A stretch of 64,000 bases of DNA from Amycolatopsis sp. CA-126428 (GTDB lineage Bacteria; Actinomycetota; Actinomycetes; Mycobacteriales; Pseudonocardiaceae): the NCBI RefSeq assembly GCF_002904335.1, contig NZ_PPHF01000081.1, positions 1 through 64,000 of the forward strand, given 5' to 3'. The translations under genes were made by a program, and so were the position numbers. This document shows positions 8,401 to 16,600 of this stretch, piece after piece (the first letter of the stretch is position 1; each line of letters opens with the position of its first letter). Under the pieces are notes generated by a model. That model saw only the letters and a program-made list of their open reading frames with translations, was not told the origin of the DNA and did no database searches.

Positions 8401-9534
8401 CCGGGCAACGAGACGGCCGTCGGCGCGGTGACCCTCGATTCCCTCAAGGTGCCCGCGATCATCGACAACGCGAAAGGCACGATCGTCCTGCCGGTGAAGC
8501 CGGGCACGGACGTGCGCCGCCTCGCGCCGGTGCTGCGGGTGGCCGACGGCACGCAGGTGTTCCCCCGCAACGGTTCGCGGCAGGACTTCACCGGCCCGGT
8601 GGGCTACTCGGTCGTCGGCGCCGGCTGGCAGCGGCGGACGTGGACGGTCAGCGCGGTGGTGATGAACAGCCCGGTCCTGCCCGGCTTCAACGCGGACCCG
8701 AACATCGTCCGCTTCGGCGACACGTACTACACCTACGCCACGACCGACGGCTTCCCCGGCTGGTCGGGCACGACGTTCGACGCGTGGTCGAGCAAGGACC
8801 TCGTCACCTGGACGCGGCACCCGAAGATCCTCGACCTCGGCCCGGACGTGTCCTGGGCGGACAGCCGGGCGTGGGCGCCGACCATCACGCGGAAGAACGG
8901 CAAGTACTACTTCTACTTCTGCGCGGACGCCAAGATCGGCGTCGCCGTGTCGGACTCCCCCACCGGCCCGTTCACCGACGCGCTGGGCAAGCCGCTGATC
9001 GCGGCCAACCCGGCCGGCGGCCAGGCGATCGACCCGGCGGTGTTCACCGACGACGACGGGCAGACCTACCTGTACTGGGGCAACGGCGACGCCTACGTCG
9101 TGCCGCTGAACGCCGACCTGACGTCCTACGACCCGGCGAAGATCACCCGCTTGACCGGCCTCGACGGCTTCCGCGAGGGGCTGTTCATGACCAAGCGCGC
9201 GGGCACGTACCACCTGACGTGGTCCATCGACGACACGGGCAGCGAGAACTACCGGGTCGGCTACGCGACGGCGACCAGCCCGCTGGGTGCCGGGCTGGTG
9301 AACCGGGGCGTGATCCTGGAGAAGGACCCGTCGCTCGGCATCCTCGGCACCGGTCACCACAGCATCGTCCAGGGGCCCGGTACGGACGACTGGTACATCG
9401 CTTATCACCGGTTCGCGATCCCGGGTGGTGACGGAACGCATCGGGAAGTGACCATCGACCGGCTGCGGTTCGGTGCGGACGGGACGATCGCGAAGGTGGT
9501 CCCGACGCTGGGGAGCGTCCGGCCGCTGAGGTGA
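5485..9534 (+). CDS. giant secreted bimodular GH43 enzyme: LamG - Ig-like - GH43 - LamG - GH43
   Basis: The start is ATG 5485, preceded by GGAGAG, and gives a 1349-residue protein with a signal peptide ending near SGHAATLDD. The order is LamG/concanavalin domain (about 48-255), two bacterial Ig-like repeats each ending RSFTxTVLP (about 260-430), GH43 domain 1 (about 440-760), second LamG (about 766-965), a short linker domain, and GH43 domain 2 (about 1065-1349). Both catalytic domains keep the Asp, Asp and Glu positions: GVRDPF, VIDSTV and WVEGPT in the first; NADPNIV, AIDPAVF and FREGLF in the second. The LamG copies resemble each other strongly, suggesting internal duplication. The two GH43 domains are only distantly alike and probably act on different linkages. 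It diverges from the GH43-AbfB operon. Confidence 0.88.
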   Translation: MPVRLSATTTSPKFARRSRPLTAILATLAVAAASTTALATSGHAATLDDGLVVRYDLTGGSGTTVPDASGHGRTATVSGDTTWQGEEGLRLGGTNGYVRLPDNLMRDLADITVSVQVNVAADQGTPYFLWGLGNTAGGTGNGYLFTTGDQFRASIASGNWSTEQTASAGRNLARGSWRTITYTLGGGTAVLYEDGIEAARQTGVTITPGSIGGGTTTADYLGRSVYDGDKYLKGNVRDFRVYDRAVTADEARALGARTAAGRATADAAALDLGDTSAVTDNLTLPKTAAGGSAIAWSSSNPAVVSATGVVTRPAPGTGNAKVTLTAAVSYAGQTASRSFTVTVLPDITDRQQVDNALKDIVIPDQDAIRGNITLPVKGAGDVTLTWCSQDPRIVTATGEVTRPAAGSRPAKARLTVRATKGHATAERSFTLTVLPLPKKEALEGYMFAYFTGEATQDTEQIHFAASRGNDPLHWDELNGGRPVLRSNYGETGVRDPFIVRSPEGDRFYIVATDLQINDGRGWDQAQRHGSQYLEIWESADLVTWSNQRHVRVSDDTAGMTWAPEATYDPTIGAYVVYWATSPYAPTDVDHAGATYPRMMYATTRDFRTFSKPQVWNDPGAGVIDSTVIKDGDYYYRLTTDGKVIGSCERDIVLERSKNLRAVDLPTTKPRNWQLVSDCIRTKLGTDWVEGPTVFKANDSSKIYAFMDETPRRGYVPFVTDSLAEPNWTIPAEYQLPKSPRHGTVLPVTKAELARLRQGPPPAPADKKGVVADYDLTAAGRGDTVTDVSGNGRDARMHGGVTRSADGLSFAGKDGYVALPDNLMSGLSGITVSAQVWVDPGQQTPYFLWNLGNSTDNAGDGYLFATGDTYRTAIAAGNWSTEQNTDSKRALSRGAWHTLTYTLANGTARLYDNGVEVAHGDGVTAKPGDLGAGSTTSNYLGRSAYGADKYFQGKMRRFTVWNRGLTAQEVLGAPGNETAVGAVTLDSLKVPAIIDNAKGTIVLPVKPGTDVRRLAPVLRVADGTQVFPRNGSRQDFTGPVGYSVVGAGWQRRTWTVSAVVMNSPVLPGFNADPNIVRFGDTYYTYATTDGFPGWSGTTFDAWSSKDLVTWTRHPKILDLGPDVSWADSRAWAPTITRKNGKYYFYFCADAKIGVAVSDSPTGPFTDALGKPLIAANPAGGQAIDPAVFTDDDGQTYLYWGNGDAYVVPLNADLTSYDPAKITRLTGLDGFREGLFMTKRAGTYHLTWSIDDTGSENYRVGYATATSPLGAGLVNRGVILEKDPSLGILGTGHHSIVQGPGTDDWYIAYHRFAIPGGDGTHREVTIDRLRFGADGTIAKVVPTLGSVRPLR

Positions 9535-9634
9535 CCGCCCACCCTGGCGGGGGAAAACGAGTCGATCAAGCGAACCGGATTCGGTTTCCGGCCGTATCCC
9601 CCAGTAGAACGGTGGACAACGGAGGGACGGCGAC

Positions 9635-10351
9635 GTGGCGCGCGAAGGGACACTGATCGGTGACCGGTACCGCCTGCTCGGCCCGGCCGGGCCGAGCACG
9701 GTGGTCTGGCACGCCCAGGACGAACGGCTGGACCGGATCGTCGCCGTCAAGCCGCTGTTCGACGAGCCGCCCGCGGCGCCCGCCATCCCCGCGCCGCGGG
9801 CGGCCATCTGTGACGTCGTCGACGAGGACAGCACCACCTACCTGGTGCTCGAGTACCCGGGGGCGCGGACGCTGACCGAGCTGCTCGACGAGCACGGCAC
9901 GCTGGCCCCCGCCCTCGTCGCCCGGTTCGGGGCACGGCTGGCCGCGGTGCTGGCGGCCGCGCACGACGAAGGCGTCCTGCACGCCGCCGTCGACCCGGAC
10001 CACGTCGTCATCTCCGCCGAGGGACACGCCGGGCTCGTGGCCGGGGCGAGCGGCTCGCGCGCCTACCACGCCCCCGAGGTGCTCGACGGGGGCTTCCCCG
10101 ACTTCCCGGCGGAGGTGTACTCCCTCGGCGCGACCCTCTACGCCGCGCTGCAGGGACGGCCCGGCGCCGAGCACACGCCGGCGCACCACCCGGTCGCCGA
10201 GGCCGTGCTCCGGCTGTTGCACCCCAACCCGGCGGCCCGGCCCACGATGGCCGAGGCCGAAGACCTGTTCACCAGCTCCTTGCCCCGCCGTCCGGGCTCG
10301 CGGGACGACGGGGCGAGGCGGACGCTCGCGGGCGACTACCGCTGCGTGTAG
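9635..10351 (+). CDS. degenerate serine/threonine protein kinase (probable pseudokinase)
   Basis: This 238-residue protein starts at GTG 9635 behind GGAGGG and has the outline of a Hanks-type kinase without a membrane segment. The N-lobe keeps a partial glycine loop (LGPAGPSTVVW) and the ATP-anchoring Lys in VAVKP (residue 39). The catalytic HRD is replaced by HAA (residues 116-118) and no DFG motif can be found. The APE-like HAPEVL (145-150) and a PEVYSLGATLY helix remain. It is also shorter than a full kinase domain. An ATP-binding or scaffold role is more likely than phosphotransfer. The last 16 bases overlap the end of the convergent EEP gene. Confidence 0.75.
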   Translation: MAREGTLIGDRYRLLGPAGPSTVVWHAQDERLDRIVAVKPLFDEPPAAPAIPAPRAAICDVVDEDSTTYLVLEYPGARTLTELLDEHGTLAPALVARFGARLAAVLAAAHDEGVLHAAVDPDHVVISAEGHAGLVAGASGSRAYHAPEVLDGGFPDFPAEVYSLGATLYAALQGRPGAEHTPAHHPVAEAVLRLLHPNPAARPTMAEAEDLFTSSLPRRPGSRDDGARRTLAGDYRCV

Positions 10352-11661
10352 ACGAAGCCCACCTTGTCGACCTCGTCGCCGGTGCGGCCGTGGAAGCCGG
10401 CGATCTGCCAGCCGTCCGGGGCCGTGCGGGTGACGCAATCGCCGGTCGTCGAGCCGCCGGCGAGGACGTGGCCGAGGTTGGTGGTGAACCGGGCCGAGAA
10501 GATCCGGGTCGTGTCGCTGTACTTGCCCTGGCACAGGGTCGCCGTCGTGACGTACTCGCCGGTGCCGAGCGTGAGCGACGCCGCCGTCCCGCCCGTGCCG
10601 CCGTGGGTCAGGCTGGTGCCGTTCTCCAGGGTCACCCCGAGCTGGTCGACGCGGGAGCCGCTGCGCAGCGAGAGCGTCCGCACCCGGGCGCCCGCGGGCA
10701 CCGTGGCGACGTCGGTGAAGTAGTCGCCGTGCGGGCCGCCGTACTGCTCCGACAGCCGCAGCGCCGGGTTGCGCGTCCAGGTGAACCGGACGGTGATCGG
10801 GTCGTGGTCGGACAGCATCCGGCCCTGGTCGTCGAGGAACTTCGCGTGCTCGTTGTTGTAGAAGGTCGCGTCGAGCGACACGAGCTTGCTGCTGCGGTAG
10901 AGCACCTTGTCGACGATCTCGCAGTCGTTGGTGACCACCGGTTCGCACAGCAGCGCCGGGCTGCCGGGCGCGGGGGCGACCCCGCCGCGCACGAGCTTCA
11001 CCCACGCGTCGGTGAGGCCGTTGTCCGCCCCGAACTGCGCGATCGTGTCGGCCGCGCGGGTGTAGCGCGTGTTGGTGTCACCCATGACGACCACCGCGTT
11101 GCCCGCCGAGTGCGTCCGGATGAACGCGGTCAGCTGCGCCAGGTTCGAGGCGCGCGAGGCCTCGTCACCGTCGTTCGTCCCGGCGTTGGTGTGCGCGTTG
11201 TAGAAGTCGACGTACACGCCCTCGGCCAGCCGCACCCGCATGAAGGTGAAGCCCTTCGGGGTCAGGCAGTCCCCGGAGTCGAGCTGGCAGGACGTCCAGC
11301 GGACGCGCTCGAAGTCGTCGGCGTCGTACGGGAGCGATGACAGCGTGTTCAGCCCGCTGCCGATCCCCGCGCCGCCGCTGGTGGGCGTGCGGTACGGGTG
11401 GTTGTCGGCGGCGTAGAGCTTGGCGTGGTAGTTGAAGTCCTCTTCGACGTGCACGATGTCGTAGGGAGCGATCCGCTGCCCGATCGCCGTCGTCGCGGGG
11501 TCACGCGGCGTCGGTGCGCTCGAGATGCTCTCGGGCAGGCCGGCGACGTTGTAGCTCAGGACCGAGAAGCTGCCGCTGCCGTCGGCGGCGTGCGCGGCCG
11601 CCGGACTGACCACAGTGGACACAGTGACGGCGAGTGCCAACGCGGCGATGCGTTTTCTCAC
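10336..11661 (-). CDS. secreted endonuclease/exonuclease/phosphatase (EEP) protein with jacalin-like lectin tail
   Basis: GTG 11661 overlaps the stop of the upstream PAP2 gene in a GTGA arrangement and begins a clear Sec signal peptide (MRKRIAALALAV to AHAADG); the product has 441 residues. The EEP fold is seen from LSYNVAGLPES through HVEEDFNYH and MGDTNTRY to LSDHDPITVRF, ending near residue 300. This resembles sphingomyelinase or DNase I-like hydrolases. The C-terminal ~130 residues (YGGPHGDYF, THGGTGG, GFHGRTGDEVDKVGFVY) look like a jacalin-type sugar-binding domain. The substrate may be a phosphodiester in lipid, nucleic acid or phytate-like material. Confidence 0.85.
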   Translation of the reverse strand: MRKRIAALALAVTVSTVVSPAAAHAADGSGSFSVLSYNVAGLPESISSAPTPRDPATTAIGQRIAPYDIVHVEEDFNYHAKLYAADNHPYRTPTSGGAGIGSGLNTLSSLPYDADDFERVRWTSCQLDSGDCLTPKGFTFMRVRLAEGVYVDFYNAHTNAGTNDGDEASRASNLAQLTAFIRTHSAGNAVVVMGDTNTRYTRAADTIAQFGADNGLTDAWVKLVRGGVAPAPGSPALLCEPVVTNDCEIVDKVLYRSSKLVSLDATFYNNEHAKFLDDQGRMLSDHDPITVRFTWTRNPALRLSEQYGGPHGDYFTDVATVPAGARVRTLSLRSGSRVDQLGVTLENGTSLTHGGTGGTAASLTLGTGEYVTTATLCQGKYSDTTRIFSARFTTNLGHVLAGGSTTGDCVTRTAPDGWQIAGFHGRTGDEVDKVGFVYTQR

Positions 11662-13505
11662 GAGAACTCCCGCAGGATTCGGACGGACAAACCGGTGGGG
11701 GTGTAACGGGGAACCACCCGGTAGCCTGGGCGGTCGGCTCGGATGGCGGAGAACCGGCCGCGCAGCCGCCGGGCGCACAGCACGTCGACCTCGTGCCACG
11801 GGCAGGAGCCGTCGATCCGGAGCTCCAGGACGCCGCGCTCCAGCGTGGCCTCGCCGCGCACGAGCAGCGCCGGGCCCGCGGTGACGGACAGCGTGCCGCC
11901 GGTCTGGTGGTAGCCGCCGACGCGGAGGCCGGACGCGCGCAGGGCACCACCGGCGAGTTCGACGTCGCCGGTGCCCAGCGCGCCCGGCGTGGCCGCGACA
12001 AGCGTGCCCGCCTCGACGCGGGTGCCGCCGCGGTAGCTGTTGGCCCCGGCGAGGGTCAGCGTGCCGGTGCCCGCCTTGACGAGCCCGCCGGCACCGCCGA
12101 TGTCGTTGCGCCAGCTGTCATCGGCGCCGAACCCGCCGCGCGTGGCGTCCATCGTGACGCGGACGCCGGCGTCGAAGGAGCCGTAGCCGTCGGCCGCGGC
12201 GAAGAGGTTCAGCCGTCCCCAGAGCTCGGGCCCGTCGAGCAGCGGGTGCCCGGCCGGGAACGCCGTCGTGCGCAGGACTTCCCGCCGCTGCGCCGCGTCG
12301 AGGTACGGCAGCCGCGTCTCGAGGAGCACCTCGGCGCCCTTCGGCACCCGCATCGCGGCGCGCGTGGGCCGGTCCGGCAGCCCGTAGGTCGCCCGGCGCG
12401 CGACCATCGCGGCGTTCGCGCGGCGGTCGCCGTATTCGTCGGCGCCGGTGTGCGCCCGGGCGAACAGCGTGTCCGCGGTCGTGCCGGTCTTCGCGGTGAA
12501 GTACTCCAGCGCCTGCTCGCGCGCCGCCGCCTTGAGCGCCGCGTTCTCCGGGTCGGCCAGCGTCGCCGCGGTGAGCGCGGTGGCCAGGGTCCGGCCGCCG
12601 ATCACGTCGACCGGCGAGTGCATCCCGGCGACGATCCGCGTGTCGGCCAGGTCGTAGGCCCGCGCCACCAGCTCCTGGAACCGCTCCGGGACCGCGTAGG
12701 CCAGGGCGAGGCAGGCCAGGTGGAACGCGTTGGTGTGGCCGCTGGGGTAGCCGCCGTCTTCGGCCGGGGTCGTGCTGCGCTGCCGCAGCAGCTGCGGCGC
12801 GACGACGACGTCGGACCGGTAGACCGGGAACCCGAGCGTGTCGGTCCGGCCGGTGTCTTCGACCCGGCTGTCCGCGGTCAGCCGCCACGGCCGCGGGTAC
12901 TGGTAGGCGGCCTTGCTCGGGTTGCCCGAGGCGAAGGTCCCGCGGACGGTGTCCACGAGCGTGGCCACCAGGCCGAGCTCCGAGTCGTGCGCACCGGCGC
13001 CGAGCGCCGAGCCCGCCGGGGCGGTCGCCGGGACAGCGTCGTCGATCTTGGCCGGCGGCGTGCCGTCGGGCGCGGAGGTGATGCTCGTGACGGCCTTGGC
13101 GCCACTGCGGTAGAGGTCGGCCAGGGGGCCGAGGCCGCCGATGGCGGCGTAGGACTGGTGCTGGCGGTCGTAGACGAAGGCGCGCTTGGCTTCGGCGTCG
13201 GTCCGGTGGCGGGTGACGGCGACGCAGTGCCGGACGTTCGCGCGCAGCACGTCCGCGTCGAGCACGACGCCACTGTCCCAAGTGGACCCGGTGCGCCAGA
13301 GCCGCTGCATCCCGCTCAGGATCCGGACCGCGGCGTTGGTCTCCGGGGTGTGGTTCGCCGGGACGTTCGTGCGGTAGGTGTCGACGAAGGCCGTCGTCTC
13401 CTCCGCCCACGCGGGCACGCCCAGCACGGTGGGCACGGCGGCGACGGCGGGGACGAGCGCGGACCAGCGCAGGAAGGTCCGCCGGTCCAAGGGCGCGAGG
13501 CTCAA
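11658..13505 (-). CDS. Tat-exported PAP2-family phosphatase with autotransporter-type beta-strand repeat
   Basis: This 615-residue exported protein begins at TTG 13505 with AGGAGA 6 bases upstream, followed by the Tat motif DRRTFLRW. The PAP2/haloperoxidase-like core has YPSGHTN and, further on, TRIVAGMHSPVDV, giving the usual Ser-Gly-His and His-Asp active-site pieces. Near residues 480-560 there is a glycine-rich segment (GTLTLAGANSYRGGT, VEAGTLVA) of the autotransporter-associated beta-strand repeat kind. That repeat is common in actinobacterial secreted phosphatases of this class. Its stop overlaps the start of the EEP gene, so the two hydrolases are translationally coupled. Phosphate scavenging from organic esters is inferred. 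Confidence 0.85.
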   Translation of the reverse strand: MSLAPLDRRTFLRWSALVPAVAAVPTVLGVPAWAEETTAFVDTYRTNVPANHTPETNAAVRILSGMQRLWRTGSTWDSGVVLDADVLRANVRHCVAVTRHRTDAEAKRAFVYDRQHQSYAAIGGLGPLADLYRSGAKAVTSITSAPDGTPPAKIDDAVPATAPAGSALGAGAHDSELGLVATLVDTVRGTFASGNPSKAAYQYPRPWRLTADSRVEDTGRTDTLGFPVYRSDVVVAPQLLRQRSTTPAEDGGYPSGHTNAFHLACLALAYAVPERFQELVARAYDLADTRIVAGMHSPVDVIGGRTLATALTAATLADPENAALKAAAREQALEYFTAKTGTTADTLFARAHTGADEYGDRRANAAMVARRATYGLPDRPTRAAMRVPKGAEVLLETRLPYLDAAQRREVLRTTAFPAGHPLLDGPELWGRLNLFAAADGYGSFDAGVRVTMDATRGGFGADDSWRNDIGGAGGLVKAGTGTLTLAGANSYRGGTRVEAGTLVAATPGALGTGDVELAGGALRASGLRVGGYHQTGGTLSVTAGPALLVRGEATLERGVLELRIDGSCPWHEVDVLCARRLRGRFSAIRADRPGYRVVPRYTPTGLSVRILREFS

Positions 13506-13662
13506 CTGGTTCTCCTGGGAAGGGCCCGCGCAGCCGGAAAAGCGCGCGGGGAATCGATGCGGGAATGATCAGCGCCGGGCGGCTCCCCGGTCAAGGAGCG
13601 TCCGGAGTAATTCGCCCGCAGGTAACCTGATCTTTCTGCGGACAATGCTGAATTTGTCGAAT

Positions 13663-16600
13663 TCACTCGATCCGGACTTCGACGGCGGGGCTGTAGGCGA
13701 GCCGGCCGTGGGCGGTCACGCGCACGAGCGCCCACCAGTGCGCCCCACGCCGGGCCGTGTGCCCCGCGCGGACGGTGACCGGCACGGTGACGCTCGCGCC
13801 GGCGGCGAGCCGGAACGGCTGGGCCCGCGGGCCGATCGTCACCTCGCCCGCCCAGGTGCCGAACGGGCTGATCGCGGTGATTCCGCCCCGGATCTCGCTC
13901 TGGGCCAGGTTCGTCAGCGACACCGCCAGCTCGGCCCTCCCACCCGGTCCCAGGGTGATCGGCCCGGGCGGGAGTCCGACGTCGACCAGGTCGTCGCGCG
14001 ACGGCGGTGGCCCGGCCAGGATTTCCACCGTGTCTTCGAGGATTTGCCCGGCTTCGTCGGAAATCCGGGCGGCGATCAAGTACCGGCCGGGTGTCTCCGG
14101 ACCCCGCACCTCGACCGTGGTTTTCGCGTGCTCCCCCGGCTCGAGGTCGTAGTCCGGGACCTGTTCGGCATGCCACCCCGGAGGCAGTTGCAGTTCGACG
14201 CGGCCGCGGGCCCGGCGGCCGCTGCAGCTGACCGTGACGTCCAGCCGGGCTCGGCCGTCCTCGAGCTTCGCCCGGGTGGGCGTCACGTGCACGCTCACCG
14301 GGAGGTTGCCGACCGGCGCCGGCCCTTCGTTGTGCAGCCAGTACCGGGTGTGCACCGGCTGCACGGGTTCGGTGGCGGGTTCCCGGCCGGATCCAAGGCG
14401 GGCGGCGGGTTCCAGCCGGAGGGTCGCCACGTCCGCGGCCCCGAGTTCGACGCGGGCGCGGCCGTCGTCGACCTCGACCGGTTCGCCCTTCTCCTCGAGG
14501 AGATCGGTGCGCCAGGCCGACCGGATCCCGCCGTGCAGCGTGACGGACGCCGTGGCCGGGGACCCGGTCGATTCGTACACGCGCACCGTGATCGCGTCCG
14601 ACGGGCCGATCACCGAGCCCGAGGCGAGCGGGTTGCCCGCCGGTTTCGCCGCCGTCAGCACGACTTCGGCCGGTTCGACCGCGATCAGGCTCAAGGTGGA
14701 CGGCAGCGTGCCTTCGCCGGCGGGCACCTGACGGGCGTGGAGCGGGTGCGCGGCTTCCTGGGCACCGCGCGGGAAACCGGCGGCACGCCAGTCCCCTTCG
14801 CCGGCGACGATCGAGAAGCCGAACGTGTGCGTCCAGTGCTGCCAGGCGAAACTCGAGCCGTCCGGCGCGGTCCGGCGGTCGCCGTCGATCCACACGCCGC
14901 TGGGCCAGCCGCTGCACGAGCGCATCAGCGACAGGTGCAGCGTGCCTTCCGGGTCCACGACGAACCCGGGCGTGCCGTGGTTGACGACCGCGACCGAGTA
15001 GTCGTCGGCGGGTTCGGCCGTCCCGGGCAGCCCGTCGGGGAGCCGCACGTCGAGGGTGGCCTCGGCGCGCAGCTCGGCGACGGCGGCCTTGACGTCGTCG
15101 ATGACCACCACCGGCAGGTCCCGCGGACCCCGCAGATCGGCGTCGGGCACCCAGGCTTCACGCCGGGTCCGGGTCGCCGGGACGAACACCCGGCCGTGGC
15201 GGGCCAGGGCGTCCCGGTACCCGGGCTCGGCGGAGGCGAGGACTTCGGCGGCGAACGGGTTGTCCGCGCCCACGACGATCCGGACGTCGGGCAGGTTCGA
15301 GTCGACGTCGAGGGCGCCGTAGCGCGGACCGCCGGGGCGGGTGCAGGTCGCCGTGACGCCCTTCGCGGCCAGCGCCGCGGCCAGCGCCCGGACCTCGAGC
15401 CCCGGAGCAAGGGGCTCGACCACTTCGGCGACGCCGATGGCGTGCGTGGCCCGGGTGCCGTCGTCGCGGGTGAGCGTGACGCGGGCGGTCGCCGACAGCC
15501 CGGCCCAGGTGTGGGCCGGGGTGTCCAGCGTCCAGAGGTGTTCGGCCGCGTCGACGTCGGGAAAACCGGACGAGCGGCCGATCGCGCCGAACCCGACCTC
15601 GGCGACCGGGAGCGCGCCGGGGACGTCGAAGTCGAACCGGGCCCGCAGGAGCCGGTCCTGCCCCAGCGAGCCGTCGACCTCGGTGCGAACGTCCACTCGG
15701 GACACTCCGCGCCACAACGTCGTGCGCTGGGTGATCCGCAGGTCGTCCAGCGTGGTGGTGGCGACGAGCCGCTCCCCCAGCGGGCCGGTCTCGACGACGA
15801 CTTCCGCCGCGCCGGGGCCGTGCCCGGGGCCCTTCGGCAGCAGGTGCCACGGCCCTTCGCCCCACACCGGGTGCTCGGCGTGCTCGTCCTGCACGACGAG
15901 CCCGGCGGCGAGCCCGCCGTCCCGCAGCAGGTCACGGCCACTCCGCCGGTCGTGGACGCGCTGGAGCGCACCTCCCCGCGCCGGGTCGGCTTCGACGGCG
16001 AAGACGTCGTTCTCGATCGTGAGCGGCCCCGGCCGGGCGGTCCACCCGGGCGGGACGGTGGCCGCGTCGACGACCCGGTAGACCCGGTAGCCGAGTGCGG
16101 GCACCGCGGAAGCGAGGAAGGTCAGCGTGATCTCTTCGAGGGAGCCGTCGGGGCTCCGCACGACCGCGTCCGTGACGGCGGGGACCGGACGGCCGTCCGG
16201 ATCGACCACCCGCACGCCCGTGGTTCCCGGAGTCACGGTCACCGATGTCACCGCGTCCCGGGCCCAGGACAGCGTGTTGAGCACGAACACGGCCACGCCG
16301 TCGCCGGTCGTGTCGGCGTGCTGGGCGAGCTCGGCGATCGCGCCTTCGAGGACTTCGCCGCCGCGGTCGGCCGCTTCGCGCCAGCCGGTGAGCAGGTCGA
16401 GGTAGACCTGGTCGGACTCGGTGCCGGTGATCGCGTCGTGGTGGGCGCCGTAGACCAGCTGCCGCCAGGCTTTGTCGAGGGCTTCGTGGGGGTAGGGCGC
16501 GCCGAGCAGGGTGGCGAGGGTCGCCGCCCGCTCCCCGTCGAGCACCGCCACCTCGGCCGCGCGCTGGGCCTGCTTGGTGTCGATGTAGGAGACGTCCTTG

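Noticed and set aside
5308..9837. Very long minus-strand frame opposite the large GH43 gene
   Set aside because: It is Arg/Gly/Val/Ala-rich, lacks recognisable domains and mirrors the codon bias of the plus-strand gene.
13576..13620. Possible PHO box before the PAP2 phosphatase (GGTTACC-like repeat)
   Set aside because: The match to the 11-base PHO repeat is too poor without a weight-matrix score.
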